A DNA stretch of 53,525 nt from positions 1 to 53,525 of the forward strand of contig PFUL01000069.1 in assembly GCA_002790095.1 (NCBI GenBank), read 5' to 3'. Below, piece by piece: positions 1 through 7,740 of this stretch. This DNA comes from Elusimicrobia bacterium CG_4_9_14_3_um_filter_62_55 (GTDB lineage Bacteria > Elusimicrobiota > Elusimicrobia > UBA1565). A program made the position numbers and the translations under genes. Numbering within the stretch: position 1 is the stretch's first letter; the number at the start of each line of letters is the position of its first letter. The notes beneath the pieces were generated by a model. The model was not told the DNA's origin. It was given only the letters and a program-made list of their open reading frames with translations, and made no database searches.

Positions 1-8
1 ATTTTTTC

Positions 9-36
9 AAAAAGCATTAGAAAACAAGTGCTTTTT
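9..36 (+). terminator. Possible A/T-tract hairpin terminator
   Basis: AAAAAGCA at 9-16 pairs with TGCTTTTT at 29-36 across a 12-nt loop, giving an 8-bp stem that ends in a run of five T. This is the form of a weak bidirectional intrinsic terminator for a gene left of the window. The stem is GC-poor and its T-run runs into the next palindrome, so the call is tentative. Confidence 0.3.
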
Positions 37-57
37 ACATCTCGCGCGAGATGTAAA
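34..57. repeat. Perfect 24-bp palindrome
   Basis: The half-site TTTACATCTCGC at 34-45 is followed at once by its exact reverse complement GCGAGATGTAAA at 46-57. A spacer-less perfect dyad of this length fits a dimeric repressor operator or a cruciform/recombination site better than a terminator, because there is no loop and no T-run of its own. No regulator family is recognised. Confidence 0.6.
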
Positions 58-186
58 TAATACCGTATTTTATTACACTTCTCCGAATATTCGATTTATT
101 GAGCACCAGGAGATCGTCCTTTGCGGCTTTCGCTGTCGCAAAAGCGGACGTAGCGGAAGTCTATGGAGGTTTCCCATGCCTTATTT

Positions 187-210
187 CTTTATAGGCGATC
201 GCCTATAAAG
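187..210. repeat. Second perfect 24-bp palindrome, GCGATCGC core
   Basis: The half-site CTTTATAGGCGA at 187-198 is followed by its exact reverse complement TCGCCTATAAAG at 199-210. The centre contains the 8-bp palindrome GCGATCGC, and a further palindrome GTACGTAC overlaps its right end at 210-217. Its length equals that of the palindrome at 34-57, but the sequence differs, so the two are not copies. Function unknown. Confidence 0.6.
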
Positions 211-604
211 TACGTACAAGCGGGAGAGGACTATGGTTCCCTCCAGACTCCGAAGCCCGAACCGCATCACAACTCCAGTCCCAAACTATGGAAACTTGGA
301 AGTCCGCACATGCGGCACCGCGACCCGAATATCTGGAGCCGTCCCGCCCGCGACGACGAGAATGCGATTCAACAAACGGCGCAGACGCATGGGTTTCCTT
401 TACGCGCTTCGGGCGCGTGGCTCGAAGAATTGCTTCTGGCAATTCTTTGAGCTACAACGGAAACGGATCAGTCCTCCCGGGCGAACGCGCCTTCACGCAA
501 ACAATGGAATCCCGAAGGGATTCAACGCCGTCGTTGGAGGCGCGTGATGCGCGGGAGCGGCCGTTAAAGCGCCGTTGCCGTTGACGTTCTAGCTCGCGCG
601 TTTT

Positions 605-976
605 TCAGGACGCCAGCGTGAGAAGTTCGTCGACGGCGGCCAAGAAGACGGGGAGATCCAGCGGTTTGTGAAGCACCTTGATCCGGTCGTCCTTGGGGAT
701 CACCTTCGCCGCCTGGTCGGGGGTGATGGCGGTCAAAAAGAGAACTGGGATTCCCTGCGTAAAAGGATCGTCCTGAAGGGATTTATAGGCCGAGGAGCCG
801 TACGCGCCCGGCATCATGACGTCGGAGACGATGATTTTCGGACGGATCGATTTGGCCTTTTCGATCATCTCGACTCCGTCGTGGCATACCGCGACCTGAT
901 GCCCCCTGGAGTGGAGGATGTCGCGAAGCATGTTCGCGATATCGGGGGCGTCTTCGGCCACGAGGATAAGCGCCAT
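605..976 (-). CDS. Stand-alone response regulator receiver protein
   Basis: A 123-residue CheY-like receiver domain with no output domain. It starts MALILVAEDAPD: the acidic pair is E8-D9, the phospho-acceptor aspartate lies in IIVSDVMMPGA, the conserved Thr in FLTAITP and the Lys in VLHKPLD. Such single-domain receivers take a phosphoryl group from a histidine kinase and act by protein contact. The gene lies 36 nt downstream of the large HAD-MFS gene on the same strand, so co-transcription is possible. Its C-terminal half resembles the receiver of the gene at 39838-40677 (an AxKVIPK / AQKIVPK stretch followed by HKP), suggesting a lineage-specific subfamily. No cognate kinase lies in the window. 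Confidence 0.88.
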   Translation of the reverse strand: MALILVAEDAPDIANMLRDILHSRGHQVAVCHDGVEMIEKAKSIRPKIIVSDVMMPGAYGSSAYKSLQDDPFTQGIPVLFLTAITPDQAAKVIPKDDRIKVLHKPLDLPVFLAAVDELLTLAS

Positions 977-1012
977 GGGAACCCATCCTACTAAATTGTC
1001 AAAAACGAGGGT

Positions 1013-4000
1013 TCATTCTTGGTGTTCGCCGGGACGGAGCATCGTTTTGGGGAGTCCGGGGAAAAAGCGCGGAGCCAGCCAGAACGCGACCCCGATCGCG
1101 GCGTAGAAGCCGCCGAGCACGGCGAGGAAAATCGGGAAGGCGGGGTTGAGCGCACCGTAGATCGCCGCGGTGCCGCCGATGGCCACCGAGCGCGCGGCGT
1201 TAAGCAAGGAGCCCTGCACGCCGATCATTTTCCCGAGCACGTTCTTCTGCAGGCCGCCCTCGAAGATCGTCTTCAGCGCGACGAAGGACGGTCCGTAAAC
1301 GGCTCCTGCGAGAATGACGGTCAAAAACATCGCGGTCGCCGGGGAGAGCCAGGACGAACCCCAGGCGAAAAACGGCAGCCAGAGGCCCGCCATGCCCAAA
1401 CCCAATATCCTGATCCAGGCCCGGTTCGTGAGCTTCGCGGCCAGCGTCATCAACAAAGCCGCCGCGGCGAACGCCCCGAGAGAGGCGAGGACGCTTCCGG
1501 GCGCGAGGCTGGTGTACACCCAGACCGGAGCCAACAGCGCCACGAGTCCCTGTAGAAATCGCTGACCCGCGATCCGGCCGAAAAACGGAACCTTGAGTTC
1601 GGGCAAGCGGACCTGGGCGGCGTTGGCGATCAGGCTGCCGAAAAAGAGCGCGCCGAGGTATTGGCCGAAGAGCAAGGTCGACTCGGGCGAGGACATGGGA
1701 AGTCCGGTGACGGCTTCGGTGAAGCGCGGAATCGCGAAGCTCTGAAGGGGGCCGAGCGTCATCGCTCCGAGCGCGATGTAGAGCATCGCGATCCGGGGGG
1801 ATTTCTTCCAGCGCTCGAGTTCGCTCTTGGCGGCCTTGAGTTCATCGGAGCCGTTCTTCCCGTCCGCTTCCATCGCGCGGATGCGTTCGACGAGTTCCTG
1901 CTCCCGCTTGCCCACGTCTCGTCCGCGGCCGGCCCACAGCTGCTTGGCCCCGTCGGTGCGCGTGACGAGATAGGCCAGCGCGAGGGCGACCGGCACGGGC
2001 GAGTGCCAAACGAAAACGAAGCTCAAAATCGAGGCGGCGAGCAAAACGAGGCCGACGCGGTAGCGCTTGACGAGCTCAAGGAGCGCCGCGCGCGTTTTGG
2101 CGGCGCGCTCGGAAGCGCTTGGTCGGGGGGAGTCGGTCCGCGCGGGTTCCATCGGTTTGTGATTGGGCATCGTGAACCAGACCAAGGGCAGGATCACCAG
2201 CGCGTTGATCGCCGCGGCGATGAAGTAGGCGTTGATAGGTCCGACCATCCCGACCACGGCGCCGAATCCCAAGATCAACGCGAGAACGACCTGCACGACC
2301 AGGTAGTTCATCCACAGAAGGCTGTTGACCGGGCCGACGTACTTCTTGCCGGCGAGGCGCTTGATGTAGGCGCCCTCGGTGGTCATGACCGAGGAGAGAA
2401 TCCAAAAATTCGCGACCGACGCGATGATGAGCATCGGCGTGTTGATCAGCCCGAGCAGTACGAGCACCGGCGGGAAGAGGTCGAGTACGACGCGGGCGGC
2501 GGTGTTGATCGCCATTGAATTGCGCGCGGACAGCTTGTCGACGAGCCAGCCGTTGAGCGGACCGACCGCGATCGGGGCGAGCGAGCCGACGGCCATGACG
2601 GCCCCGTAGCCGACCCAGCCGATCACGGGGACCGAGATCGCCGTGAACGCGATCGTCGTGAGGATATAGGTCGTGATCGCGATCGTGCGCTGGGCGAAGA
2701 GACCGGCGACGGCCTTCTTGTCCGCCTCGCCGGCCGGCATCGACGCGACCGCGCCGAGAATTTCCAAGGATGCCGCTTCCCCGGCGGTCGGCCAAACGAA
2801 GACGTTGTCCAGACGCGGGCTCGCCGCTGCGGCCACGGCGATGACGCGGGCGCCGGGCGCGCCTTGGGCCATCAACGCGTCCGCGCCGGGGGCGACGGCC
2901 TCGGGCATGAAGCTGTCGCCGAGCACGAGCGTGTTTCGCGCCGCGATGGGGCGGGCCGGAAAGCGCGAGAAGATCTTTCCGACCCAGCGCAGCGCCCGGG
3001 CGCCGCCGCCCCAGCGGAGCGTATCGCGCGCGCGCTCGAGCGAGCGGATATCTCGGCGGACCCGCGATGCCGCCGCCGATTTGTCGATCGCCGAAACGCG
3101 GACATAGGGAACGTCCCCGGCGCCGAGCGGCCGGCGGGCGACGATGTGGGTTCCCGAAAGGCCGCCTTCCTTCAAGACCCCGTCGACGATGCGGCCCGCC
3201 TCGGCGATCTCTTCGTCGCCGAGGGAGCGGGGGAGGAATCGTTCATAGGAATCCGACTCATAGACTTCGGTGTTTCCGAGAAAGTCCTGTTCGGCGAAGC
3301 GCGCTTTCAGTGCCCGGGAGGCGTCCGCCAGAACGCGCCGCTCGGCGGGCGTCCATTCGCTTCGCGATTCTTCGATGAGAACCGCGGAGCCGTTGCGATC
3401 GAAGAGGGAGGTCTTGGCGCCGATGTCGGAAAGCACCGTGAGTTTCTCTTTCTGCGCCGGGCTCATCGGCGCGAGGGATTGGAAAATCGTGATGTCGCCT
3501 TTAAAGCGCGGCTGGGCGGGACGGTCGGTCAGCAGCGCGATCTCCACGTCCGCGGCGAAAACGGCGGCCAACGCCGCGGCCATGCGGGGGGAGATTTCTT
3601 CCTTCGTGCCCGCGAGGGTCCGGTCGTAATCGCTCAGGACGATCTCCGGCTTTTCGGCGGCCAAGTCGGTGAGGATGGCTTTCCGATGCGCCTCGGAAAT
3701 CGGCCGCAGCGACCGAAGCACGCCGTGGACCAAATCCAGCGCGCGCAGGGCCGCGCGGTGCACCTCGTAATCGGAGGCGCCGCCCTCGGGGTTCGCGGCG
3801 GCGACTTCCTCAAGCGCCGCGCGGCCTTCGGCGCCGGGGACTTTCTCCAAAACCCGGACAGCCGCGAGTCGGCTGTCGAGGGCGCGCTCGGAGCGCGCGG
3901 CGGCCGCGACGAGTTCGCCGATCGCGAGTTTCTTGAGCGACGCGTCGGCGCGGCGCTTAGGAGCGCCGGAGCCGTCCACCGCGTCGGCGGCGTTGACGCC

Positions 4001-4513
4001 TTCGCGAGCGGCGCCGAAATAGAGACCGTCGAGAATCGCGCCCTTGGCGTCGGGCGCGCTCCCCGCTTTCTCAAGCCGCGCGACCGCGGCGGCGACGCCG
4101 GCGCGAACGGTTTCTTGAGGCTTCACCGCGGGCACGGCGGCTGCGGTCGCGGCGGCGCGCGAGGCGGGGGAAGGGAATTTTCGGGAGACGGCGGCCGGGG
4201 AAGCGGCCGCCCGAGTCGGGGCGGCGGCTTCGGCGGCAAGGACCCGAGGCGTTGCCAATACCGCCAAAGAGGGAAGTGTCCCACCGGGGAGCGCGGGCGC
4301 GAGCGCGGCGCCGGGGAGGGCGCTTGATCCGCGCCCAGACAACGCCGGCAAGGAGAGGGAAACGGGAGCGGCGGAGGGGGCGGCCGTTTTTGCAAGCGCC
4401 GAAGCCGCGGCGCGCGCCGCGGGGACGCCGAAAGAAGAAATCCAGACCGCGAGCGCGAGCAGCCCCGAAAGGCATCGGGCCGCGCGATCCGCGAATCTGG
4501 AATGAAAATGCAT
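1013..4513 (-). CDS. Exported HAD phosphatase-MFS transporter fusion
   Basis: About 1166 residues. I chose the ATG at 4513 over the GTG at 4519 because a strong AAGGAGGT lies at 4518-4525, correctly spaced for the ATG but overlapping the GTG. Residues 1-35 form a Sec signal peptide ending ARA-A. An Ala/Pro/Ser-rich stretch follows (including TLPSLAVL), then a helical region containing DYEVHRAALRALD. Next is a HAD domain with motif I LSDYDRT (D295, D297), motif II LLTDRP and a partly altered GDSFMPEA motif near 530. From about 598 to the end is a multi-spanning MFS transporter (GLFAQRT, then VGPLNGWLVDKLSARN). The 7737-11591 product is a full-length paralog. I infer that HAD faces the periplasm and MFS sits in the inner membrane. 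Substrate unknown. Confidence 0.8.
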   Translation of the reverse strand: MHFHSRFADRAARCLSGLLALAVWISSFGVPAARAAASALAKTAAPSAAPVSLSLPALSGRGSSALPGAALAPALPGGTLPSLAVLATPRVLAAEAAAPTRAAASPAAVSRKFPSPASRAAATAAAVPAVKPQETVRAGVAAAVARLEKAGSAPDAKGAILDGLYFGAAREGVNAADAVDGSGAPKRRADASLKKLAIGELVAAAARSERALDSRLAAVRVLEKVPGAEGRAALEEVAAANPEGGASDYEVHRAALRALDLVHGVLRSLRPISEAHRKAILTDLAAEKPEIVLSDYDRTLAGTKEEISPRMAAALAAVFAADVEIALLTDRPAQPRFKGDITIFQSLAPMSPAQKEKLTVLSDIGAKTSLFDRNGSAVLIEESRSEWTPAERRVLADASRALKARFAEQDFLGNTEVYESDSYERFLPRSLGDEEIAEAGRIVDGVLKEGGLSGTHIVARRPLGAGDVPYVRVSAIDKSAAASRVRRDIRSLERARDTLRWGGGARALRWVGKIFSRFPARPIAARNTLVLGDSFMPEAVAPGADALMAQGAPGARVIAVAAAASPRLDNVFVWPTAGEAASLEILGAVASMPAGEADKKAVAGLFAQRTIAITTYILTTIAFTAISVPVIGWVGYGAVMAVGSLAPIAVGPLNGWLVDKLSARNSMAINTAARVVLDLFPPVLVLLGLINTPMLIIASVANFWILSSVMTTEGAYIKRLAGKKYVGPVNSLLWMNYLVVQVVLALILGFGAVVGMVGPINAYFIAAAINALVILPLVWFTMPNHKPMEPARTDSPRPSASERAAKTRAALLELVKRYRVGLVLLAASILSFVFVWHSPVPVALALAYLVTRTDGAKQLWAGRGRDVGKREQELVERIRAMEADGKNGSDELKAAKSELERWKKSPRIAMLYIALGAMTLGPLQSFAIPRFTEAVTGLPMSSPESTLLFGQYLGALFFGSLIANAAQVRLPELKVPFFGRIAGQRFLQGLVALLAPVWVYTSLAPGSVLASLGAFAAAALLMTLAAKLTNRAWIRILGLGMAGLWLPFFAWGSSWLSPATAMFLTVILAGAVYGPSFVALKTIFEGGLQKNVLGKMIGVQGSLLNAARSVAIGGTAAIYGALNPAFPIFLAVLGGFYAAIGVAFWLAPRFFPGLPKTMLRPGEHQE

Positions 4514-4517
4514 CGCC

Positions 4518-4525
4518 ACCTCCTT
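4518..4525 (-). promoter_or_regulatory. Strong Shine-Dalgarno site deciding the 4513 start
   Basis: On the minus strand AAGGAGGT precedes GGCG and then ATG. This spacing favours the ATG at 4513 over the upstream in-frame GTG at 4519, whose first bases overlap the end of the Shine-Dalgarno site. Confidence 0.8.
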
Positions 4526-4561
4526 AATAAAAGGGTAGCGGCAAAAGCGTTTCGGCTCCTG

Positions 4562-4595
4562 AGCCGATCAGGGAGCTAAGACCCGGTGATGGGCC
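4562..4595 (-). promoter_or_regulatory. Weak match to the shared GRCCCAW-N21-TACnnT element
   Basis: On the minus strand GGCCCAT is followed after exactly 21 nt by TCGGCT, about 49 nt before the start codon at 4513. The spacing matches the elements upstream of 11591, 20761 and 34585, but the downstream box is poor. A second GGCCCAA copy lies 16 nt further upstream. An alternative downstream box is TACCCT just before the Shine-Dalgarno site. Confidence 0.3.
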
Positions 4596-4618
4596 CAGCG
4601 GGTTTTGGGCCTTAGGCT

Positions 4619-4831
4619 CTAGAGCAGGGCGCGCGGGTACGGCTCGGCGGCGGTGGAGCGCGGGGAAAGACCGAATGCCGCCTGGGAGGCGTCCAAAAAG
4701 GCGATCAAATCATCCACGCTCATTTTCCGGCCGGCGGCGGCCGCATGCGCGGACATCCTCTCAAAATCGCGGCGCAGCGCCTCGGACGCGGCGGCCTGGA
4801 GAAGCTCCCGACGGCACGCGTCGTCAAGCAT
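4619..4831 (-). CDS. Small hypothetical protein, partner of the nucleotidyltransferase
   Basis: A 70-residue, mainly helical, Ala-rich acidic protein with no recognised domain. Its ATG at 4831 overlaps the last 8 bases of the nucleotidyltransferase gene at 4824-5366, so the two are translationally coupled. The middle segment KMSVDDLIAFLDASQAAFG looks like an amphipathic helix pair. A short helical protein encoded next to a small nucleotidyltransferase recalls toxin-antitoxin and AbiE-like modules, but the homology is not visible and the role is inferred from position only. Confidence 0.6.
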   Translation of the reverse strand: MLDDACRRELLQAAASEALRRDFERMSAHAAAAGRKMSVDDLIAFLDASQAAFGLSPRSTAAEPYPRALL

Positions 4832-5366
4832 CGAGATGCTCCCTCAGGCGGCGCAATTCATCGTCCAAGCCGAAGAGTGCGTAGAACTGGGCCACGCGCT
4901 CCCAGTCGAGATCCGCATTGGCCGCGGCCAAGGCCTGGATGTCGGCCCTTTCGCGGTCCTTGCGCTTGGGCTGGTTGACCATGGCCTGAACCTTGAGTCC
5001 GATGATATCCTCAGGGCGCAGAACCCGGATGCCGCGCGTGCCGGAAAAGACGGGCTTTTCGACCGCGCGCCCCAGCATGTCGAGCGCGGTTTCCCGAAAG
5101 GCGTGCACGAAGTCGAGGCATCCCCAGGCGAGGCTCTCTCCTTCGTACTGCGAAACATTCTCACTGTGGTGGATGCGCCGATAGCCGAGGCCCGTCAGCA
5201 GTTCATGCAGGCGCGGCGTGTCCTCTTGGTGTACGAGAAAGTCCAAATCCTGCGTGGCTCTGGGGGCGCCGAGCGCGCCCATGGCGAAACCGCCGATCAC
5301 CGCGTAGCGTAGATCGAGCCGATCGAAACCTTCGAGAAGGCGCTCCAAGACGAATCTAAATTCCAT
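4824..5366 (-). CDS. Nucleotidyltransferase-fold protein (AbiEii/DUF6036-like)
   Basis: A 180-residue protein with the hallmark of small polymerase-beta-type nucleotidyltransferases: a Gly-rich turn (VIGGFAMGALG) followed by RATQDLDFLV, where the two Asp of DLD would bind metal. A later VLRPEDIIGLKVQAMVNQPKRKDRERADI is typical of the family's C-terminal part, with the KxKDxxD-like motif that orients nucleotide. Members include AbiEii-type toxins and antitoxin-type nucleotidyltransferases. The gene precedes and overlaps a 70-residue ORF and has its own promoter (5393-5421). It sits between two giant transporter genes and is transcribed in the same direction. Target molecule unknown. Confidence 0.75.
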   Translation of the reverse strand: MEFRFVLERLLEGFDRLDLRYAVIGGFAMGALGAPRATQDLDFLVHQEDTPRLHELLTGLGYRRIHHSENVSQYEGESLAWGCLDFVHAFRETALDMLGRAVEKPVFSGTRGIRVLRPEDIIGLKVQAMVNQPKRKDRERADIQALAAANADLDWERVAQFYALFGLDDELRRLREHLDA

Positions 5367-5392
5367 AAGAAAAGACTCAAGACGACGATTTG

Positions 5393-5421
5393 ATTGTAGC
5401 GCCCCCGCCGAGGCGACGCAA
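5393..5421 (-). promoter_or_regulatory. Sigma70-type promoter for the nucleotidyltransferase pair
   Basis: On the minus strand TTGCGT (5416-5421) and TACAAT (5393-5398) are separated by exactly 17 nt. The start codon of the nucleotidyltransferase follows about 26 nt downstream. TACAAT recurs as the apparent -10 box at several other starts in this window. Confidence 0.6.
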
Positions 5422-5448
5422 GGGACCGAAACCGCACGGGAAGCCCCG

Positions 5449-7740
5449 CTATTTCTTCTTATTCTTTTCGGCGTCGCCGAAGGGCATCACCTTGCTGCCG
5501 ATCAGGAAGATCACCGCGATCGCCGCGTAAAGCGCGGCGACGACGTACCAGGTGAACGGGAAGGCGTCCGTGATCCCCCAGAGCTTCTCCGGAAGAACCT
5601 TGGCCAGTCCGTAGAGGGCGTAGGCCGAAGAGACCGCCATGGTGAAAAACGAGCCCTTGATGCCGGAGATGAACTGGTAGTTGTCGTCGGCGTGCTGCTT
5701 CGCCTGCTGGCTGAAGGTGGCGCTGATGGTCCGCGCGGCCGGGTTGTGCAGCATCCCAAACAAAAACAGGCTTCCGAAAAGAACCGGGAAATTCCCCCAG
5801 AACAACAGCGGCGGAATGCCGACCGCGAGCAGGCCGATCGCTTCCATGCGCAGCCATCCGGCGTCGGAGACCTTCGGCGTGTAGTCGTGTACGAGGTGGT
5901 AGAACTTGATGATGACCGGCGCGAGCGCGGCCGCAAGCCAGCCGGCGGGCAGGATCACGCTCATCGTCCAGCCCGTCAAGACCAAGGCGCCGACCCAGCG
6001 CATCGTCTTCTTGAGGTTGAAGGAGACGGGTTTCTTCAATTTCCACGGCCCGATCTTCCCGATCTCGATGTCGAGCCCTTCGGACAGCATCCCGGTTCCG
6101 GTGACGAGTTGGCCCATGTAGAAGGCCGCGATCAGTTTTCCGTAAAACGCGGCGTTTCCCATCTCGCCCGAGATTTCCTGCGAGAGCGCGCCGAGCACGG
6201 CGTTTCGCATCGGAACCTCGACGAACGCGGTGACCATCACGAGGACGAGGCCGAGCTTGAGCAAAGTGTTTTTCATGATCACGCGGCGGAACACGTCCGA
6301 GCGCATCAGCACGAGGCTCATCGCGCCGATGATCCAAAACGGGGTTTGATAGACGAACAGGTAGCCGAGCACGGACGCCGCGAGAACGGCTCCGTTGATG
6401 AGATACCCCCGGGCGGAAGCCCGATCGGGAACTCCCTCGCCTAAAGAGCGCAGCGCCCGCGCGGCATTCGCGGGAAGCTCTTTGAGAACGGTCCAAAGCG
6501 GCTTGCGTCCCGGTTTGTAGCCGATGTCCGGCAAGGTCTTCCAGAGGATGAACGCCGGAACGGCGGTCACCGCCGAAACGATGCCGAAGGTCCAGACGAA
6601 GCCGAGCGTGTCGACGATAATCGAGCCGAGGAACATCCCGGACGCGATGTTGGTCAAAATGCTCGCGACGCCGATCATCGCCTCGGTGGAGCGGATCTTG
6701 TTTCGATGGGGGCCGACGATTTCGGCGGTCATCGCCTGATCGGTGATGAACAGGCTCGCGAATTGAAACGAGTTGACGACCGTCAGAAGGAGCAGCGTCG
6801 AGAAATTGAGGAAGCCCATCGCGTACAGCGCGGCGTTGGCGAGAGCCAGCCCCGAGCGGAGCACGTTGTTGTAGACGATGTACTTTTTCAGCGGCATGTG
6901 GTCGCCGATTTTTCCGACGATCACGTTCATCCCGATCGAGATGATGCCGCCGATAGAGAAGAGGTCGTACATGGAGGCCTTTCCGACCGAGTCGATGAGC
7001 ATGAGCGGATAGGCCATCGCGCTCAGCGAGAATCCGACCATGCCGAACGGGCGGGAGAGGAACATCCCCATGATGCCGCGCTTTTGTTCGGGAGAGAAGC
7101 CGTCGTCGTCGGTTTTGCCCTGAGTGGGGGGAGCCTTCGGCTCGGCCGCATCGGCGGCGTTTTGCGGCGTTTTGCGCTGCAGGCCGCTTCGCAGCGTGCG
7201 CGGGGCGCCGGGGGAAACGGCAGCCGCTTCGGCGCCCGCGGCGGGACGAGAAAAACCGGAGAAGAGGCGATTTAAAGCGATTTGGGATTGCTCCGGGGAG
7301 CGCGCCTCGGCGAGCGACGCGGCGCCGGCCTCCAAGCTGCCGCGCGCGGCGGCGGGGCTGCGCGCGGCGGGCGGGGTCCGGGAGGGGGCGCGGACCTGCG
7401 TCGGGGAGAACGCCGCCGCTTTCTCAAGGACGCGGGGCGGCGCGGCGGGAAGGGTACGCGGCGCGGCCGCGGCCTCCGAAGCGGCCGGAGAGAGGAGGGG
7501 GGCGTCGAGGGTCACGAGTGCGCTCGACGCGAGGCCGGGGGCGGCGAGAGTCCCGCCGAGGGATAAGGAGAGCGGGGCCGCGAGGGCGGGCAAGGGGATG
7601 TTCCCGGCGGCGAGGCCGAACCCGGAAACCGGCGCCGATTTCCCGGCGACGACGCCGGCGAACGCGCGCGTCGAGAACGGACCGGGCGACGCGAGAGTCA
7701 GAGACAGTACTAAGGAGAGAGCGCTCGCGCGTCCCCTCAT
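5449..7740 (-). CDS. Signal-peptide-bearing MFS transporter with long N-terminal region
   Basis: About 763 residues. The open frame extends 5' to 8172, but that part merely shadows the end of the 7737-11591 gene. The true start is the ATG at 7740, which overlaps the upstream stop as ATGA (7737-7740) and opens a good signal peptide (MRGRASALSLVLSLTLASPG). Residues to about 220 are Ala/Pro/Ser-rich with IPLPALAAPLSLSL and the short motif LNRLFSGFSRP shared with its neighbours. The rest is an MFS-type carrier starting near MGMFLSRPFGMVGF, with a loop motif VGKIGDHMPLKK. There is no HAD domain. The protein ends in a Lys-rich tail (EKNKKK). Coupling to the HAD-MFS gene suggests that they act together. 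Substrate unknown. Confidence 0.78.
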   Translation of the reverse strand: MRGRASALSLVLSLTLASPGPFSTRAFAGVVAGKSAPVSGFGLAAGNIPLPALAAPLSLSLGGTLAAPGLASSALVTLDAPLLSPAASEAAAAPRTLPAAPPRVLEKAAAFSPTQVRAPSRTPPAARSPAAARGSLEAGAASLAEARSPEQSQIALNRLFSGFSRPAAGAEAAAVSPGAPRTLRSGLQRKTPQNAADAAEPKAPPTQGKTDDDGFSPEQKRGIMGMFLSRPFGMVGFSLSAMAYPLMLIDSVGKASMYDLFSIGGIISIGMNVIVGKIGDHMPLKKYIVYNNVLRSGLALANAALYAMGFLNFSTLLLLTVVNSFQFASLFITDQAMTAEIVGPHRNKIRSTEAMIGVASILTNIASGMFLGSIIVDTLGFVWTFGIVSAVTAVPAFILWKTLPDIGYKPGRKPLWTVLKELPANAARALRSLGEGVPDRASARGYLINGAVLAASVLGYLFVYQTPFWIIGAMSLVLMRSDVFRRVIMKNTLLKLGLVLVMVTAFVEVPMRNAVLGALSQEISGEMGNAAFYGKLIAAFYMGQLVTGTGMLSEGLDIEIGKIGPWKLKKPVSFNLKKTMRWVGALVLTGWTMSVILPAGWLAAALAPVIIKFYHLVHDYTPKVSDAGWLRMEAIGLLAVGIPPLLFWGNFPVLFGSLFLFGMLHNPAARTISATFSQQAKQHADDNYQFISGIKGSFFTMAVSSAYALYGLAKVLPEKLWGITDAFPFTWYVVAALYAAIAVIFLIGSKVMPFGDAEKNKKK

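Larger units (their letters stand above)
1..604. other. Gene-free leader region rich in perfect inverted repeats
   Basis: I see no convincing gene here. The short overlapping reading frames are Arg-rich, lack a recognisable domain and compete in several frames. The region does hold many perfect inverted repeats: a 24-bp palindrome at 34-57, a 10-bp palindrome at 84-93, a 24-bp palindrome at 187-210, an 8-bp palindrome at 210-217, a 9-bp stem with 5-nt loop at 425-447 and a 7-bp stem with 3-nt loop at 507-523. The first 100 bases are AT-rich and the rest resembles the GC-rich genome. It could be a structured non-coding RNA locus, a regulatory region of a gene left of the window, or a decayed mobile element. 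The sequence does not decide between these. Confidence 0.5.

Noticed and set aside
163-584. Three overlapping short plus-strand frames
   Set aside because: Arg-rich, mutually overlapping in all frames, no ribosome-binding site with good spacing and no domain.
2864-4327. Plus-strand frame of 487 codons opposite the HAD-MFS gene
   Set aside because: Arg/Gly-rich product without domains. The opposite strand encodes a recognisable HAD and signal peptide.
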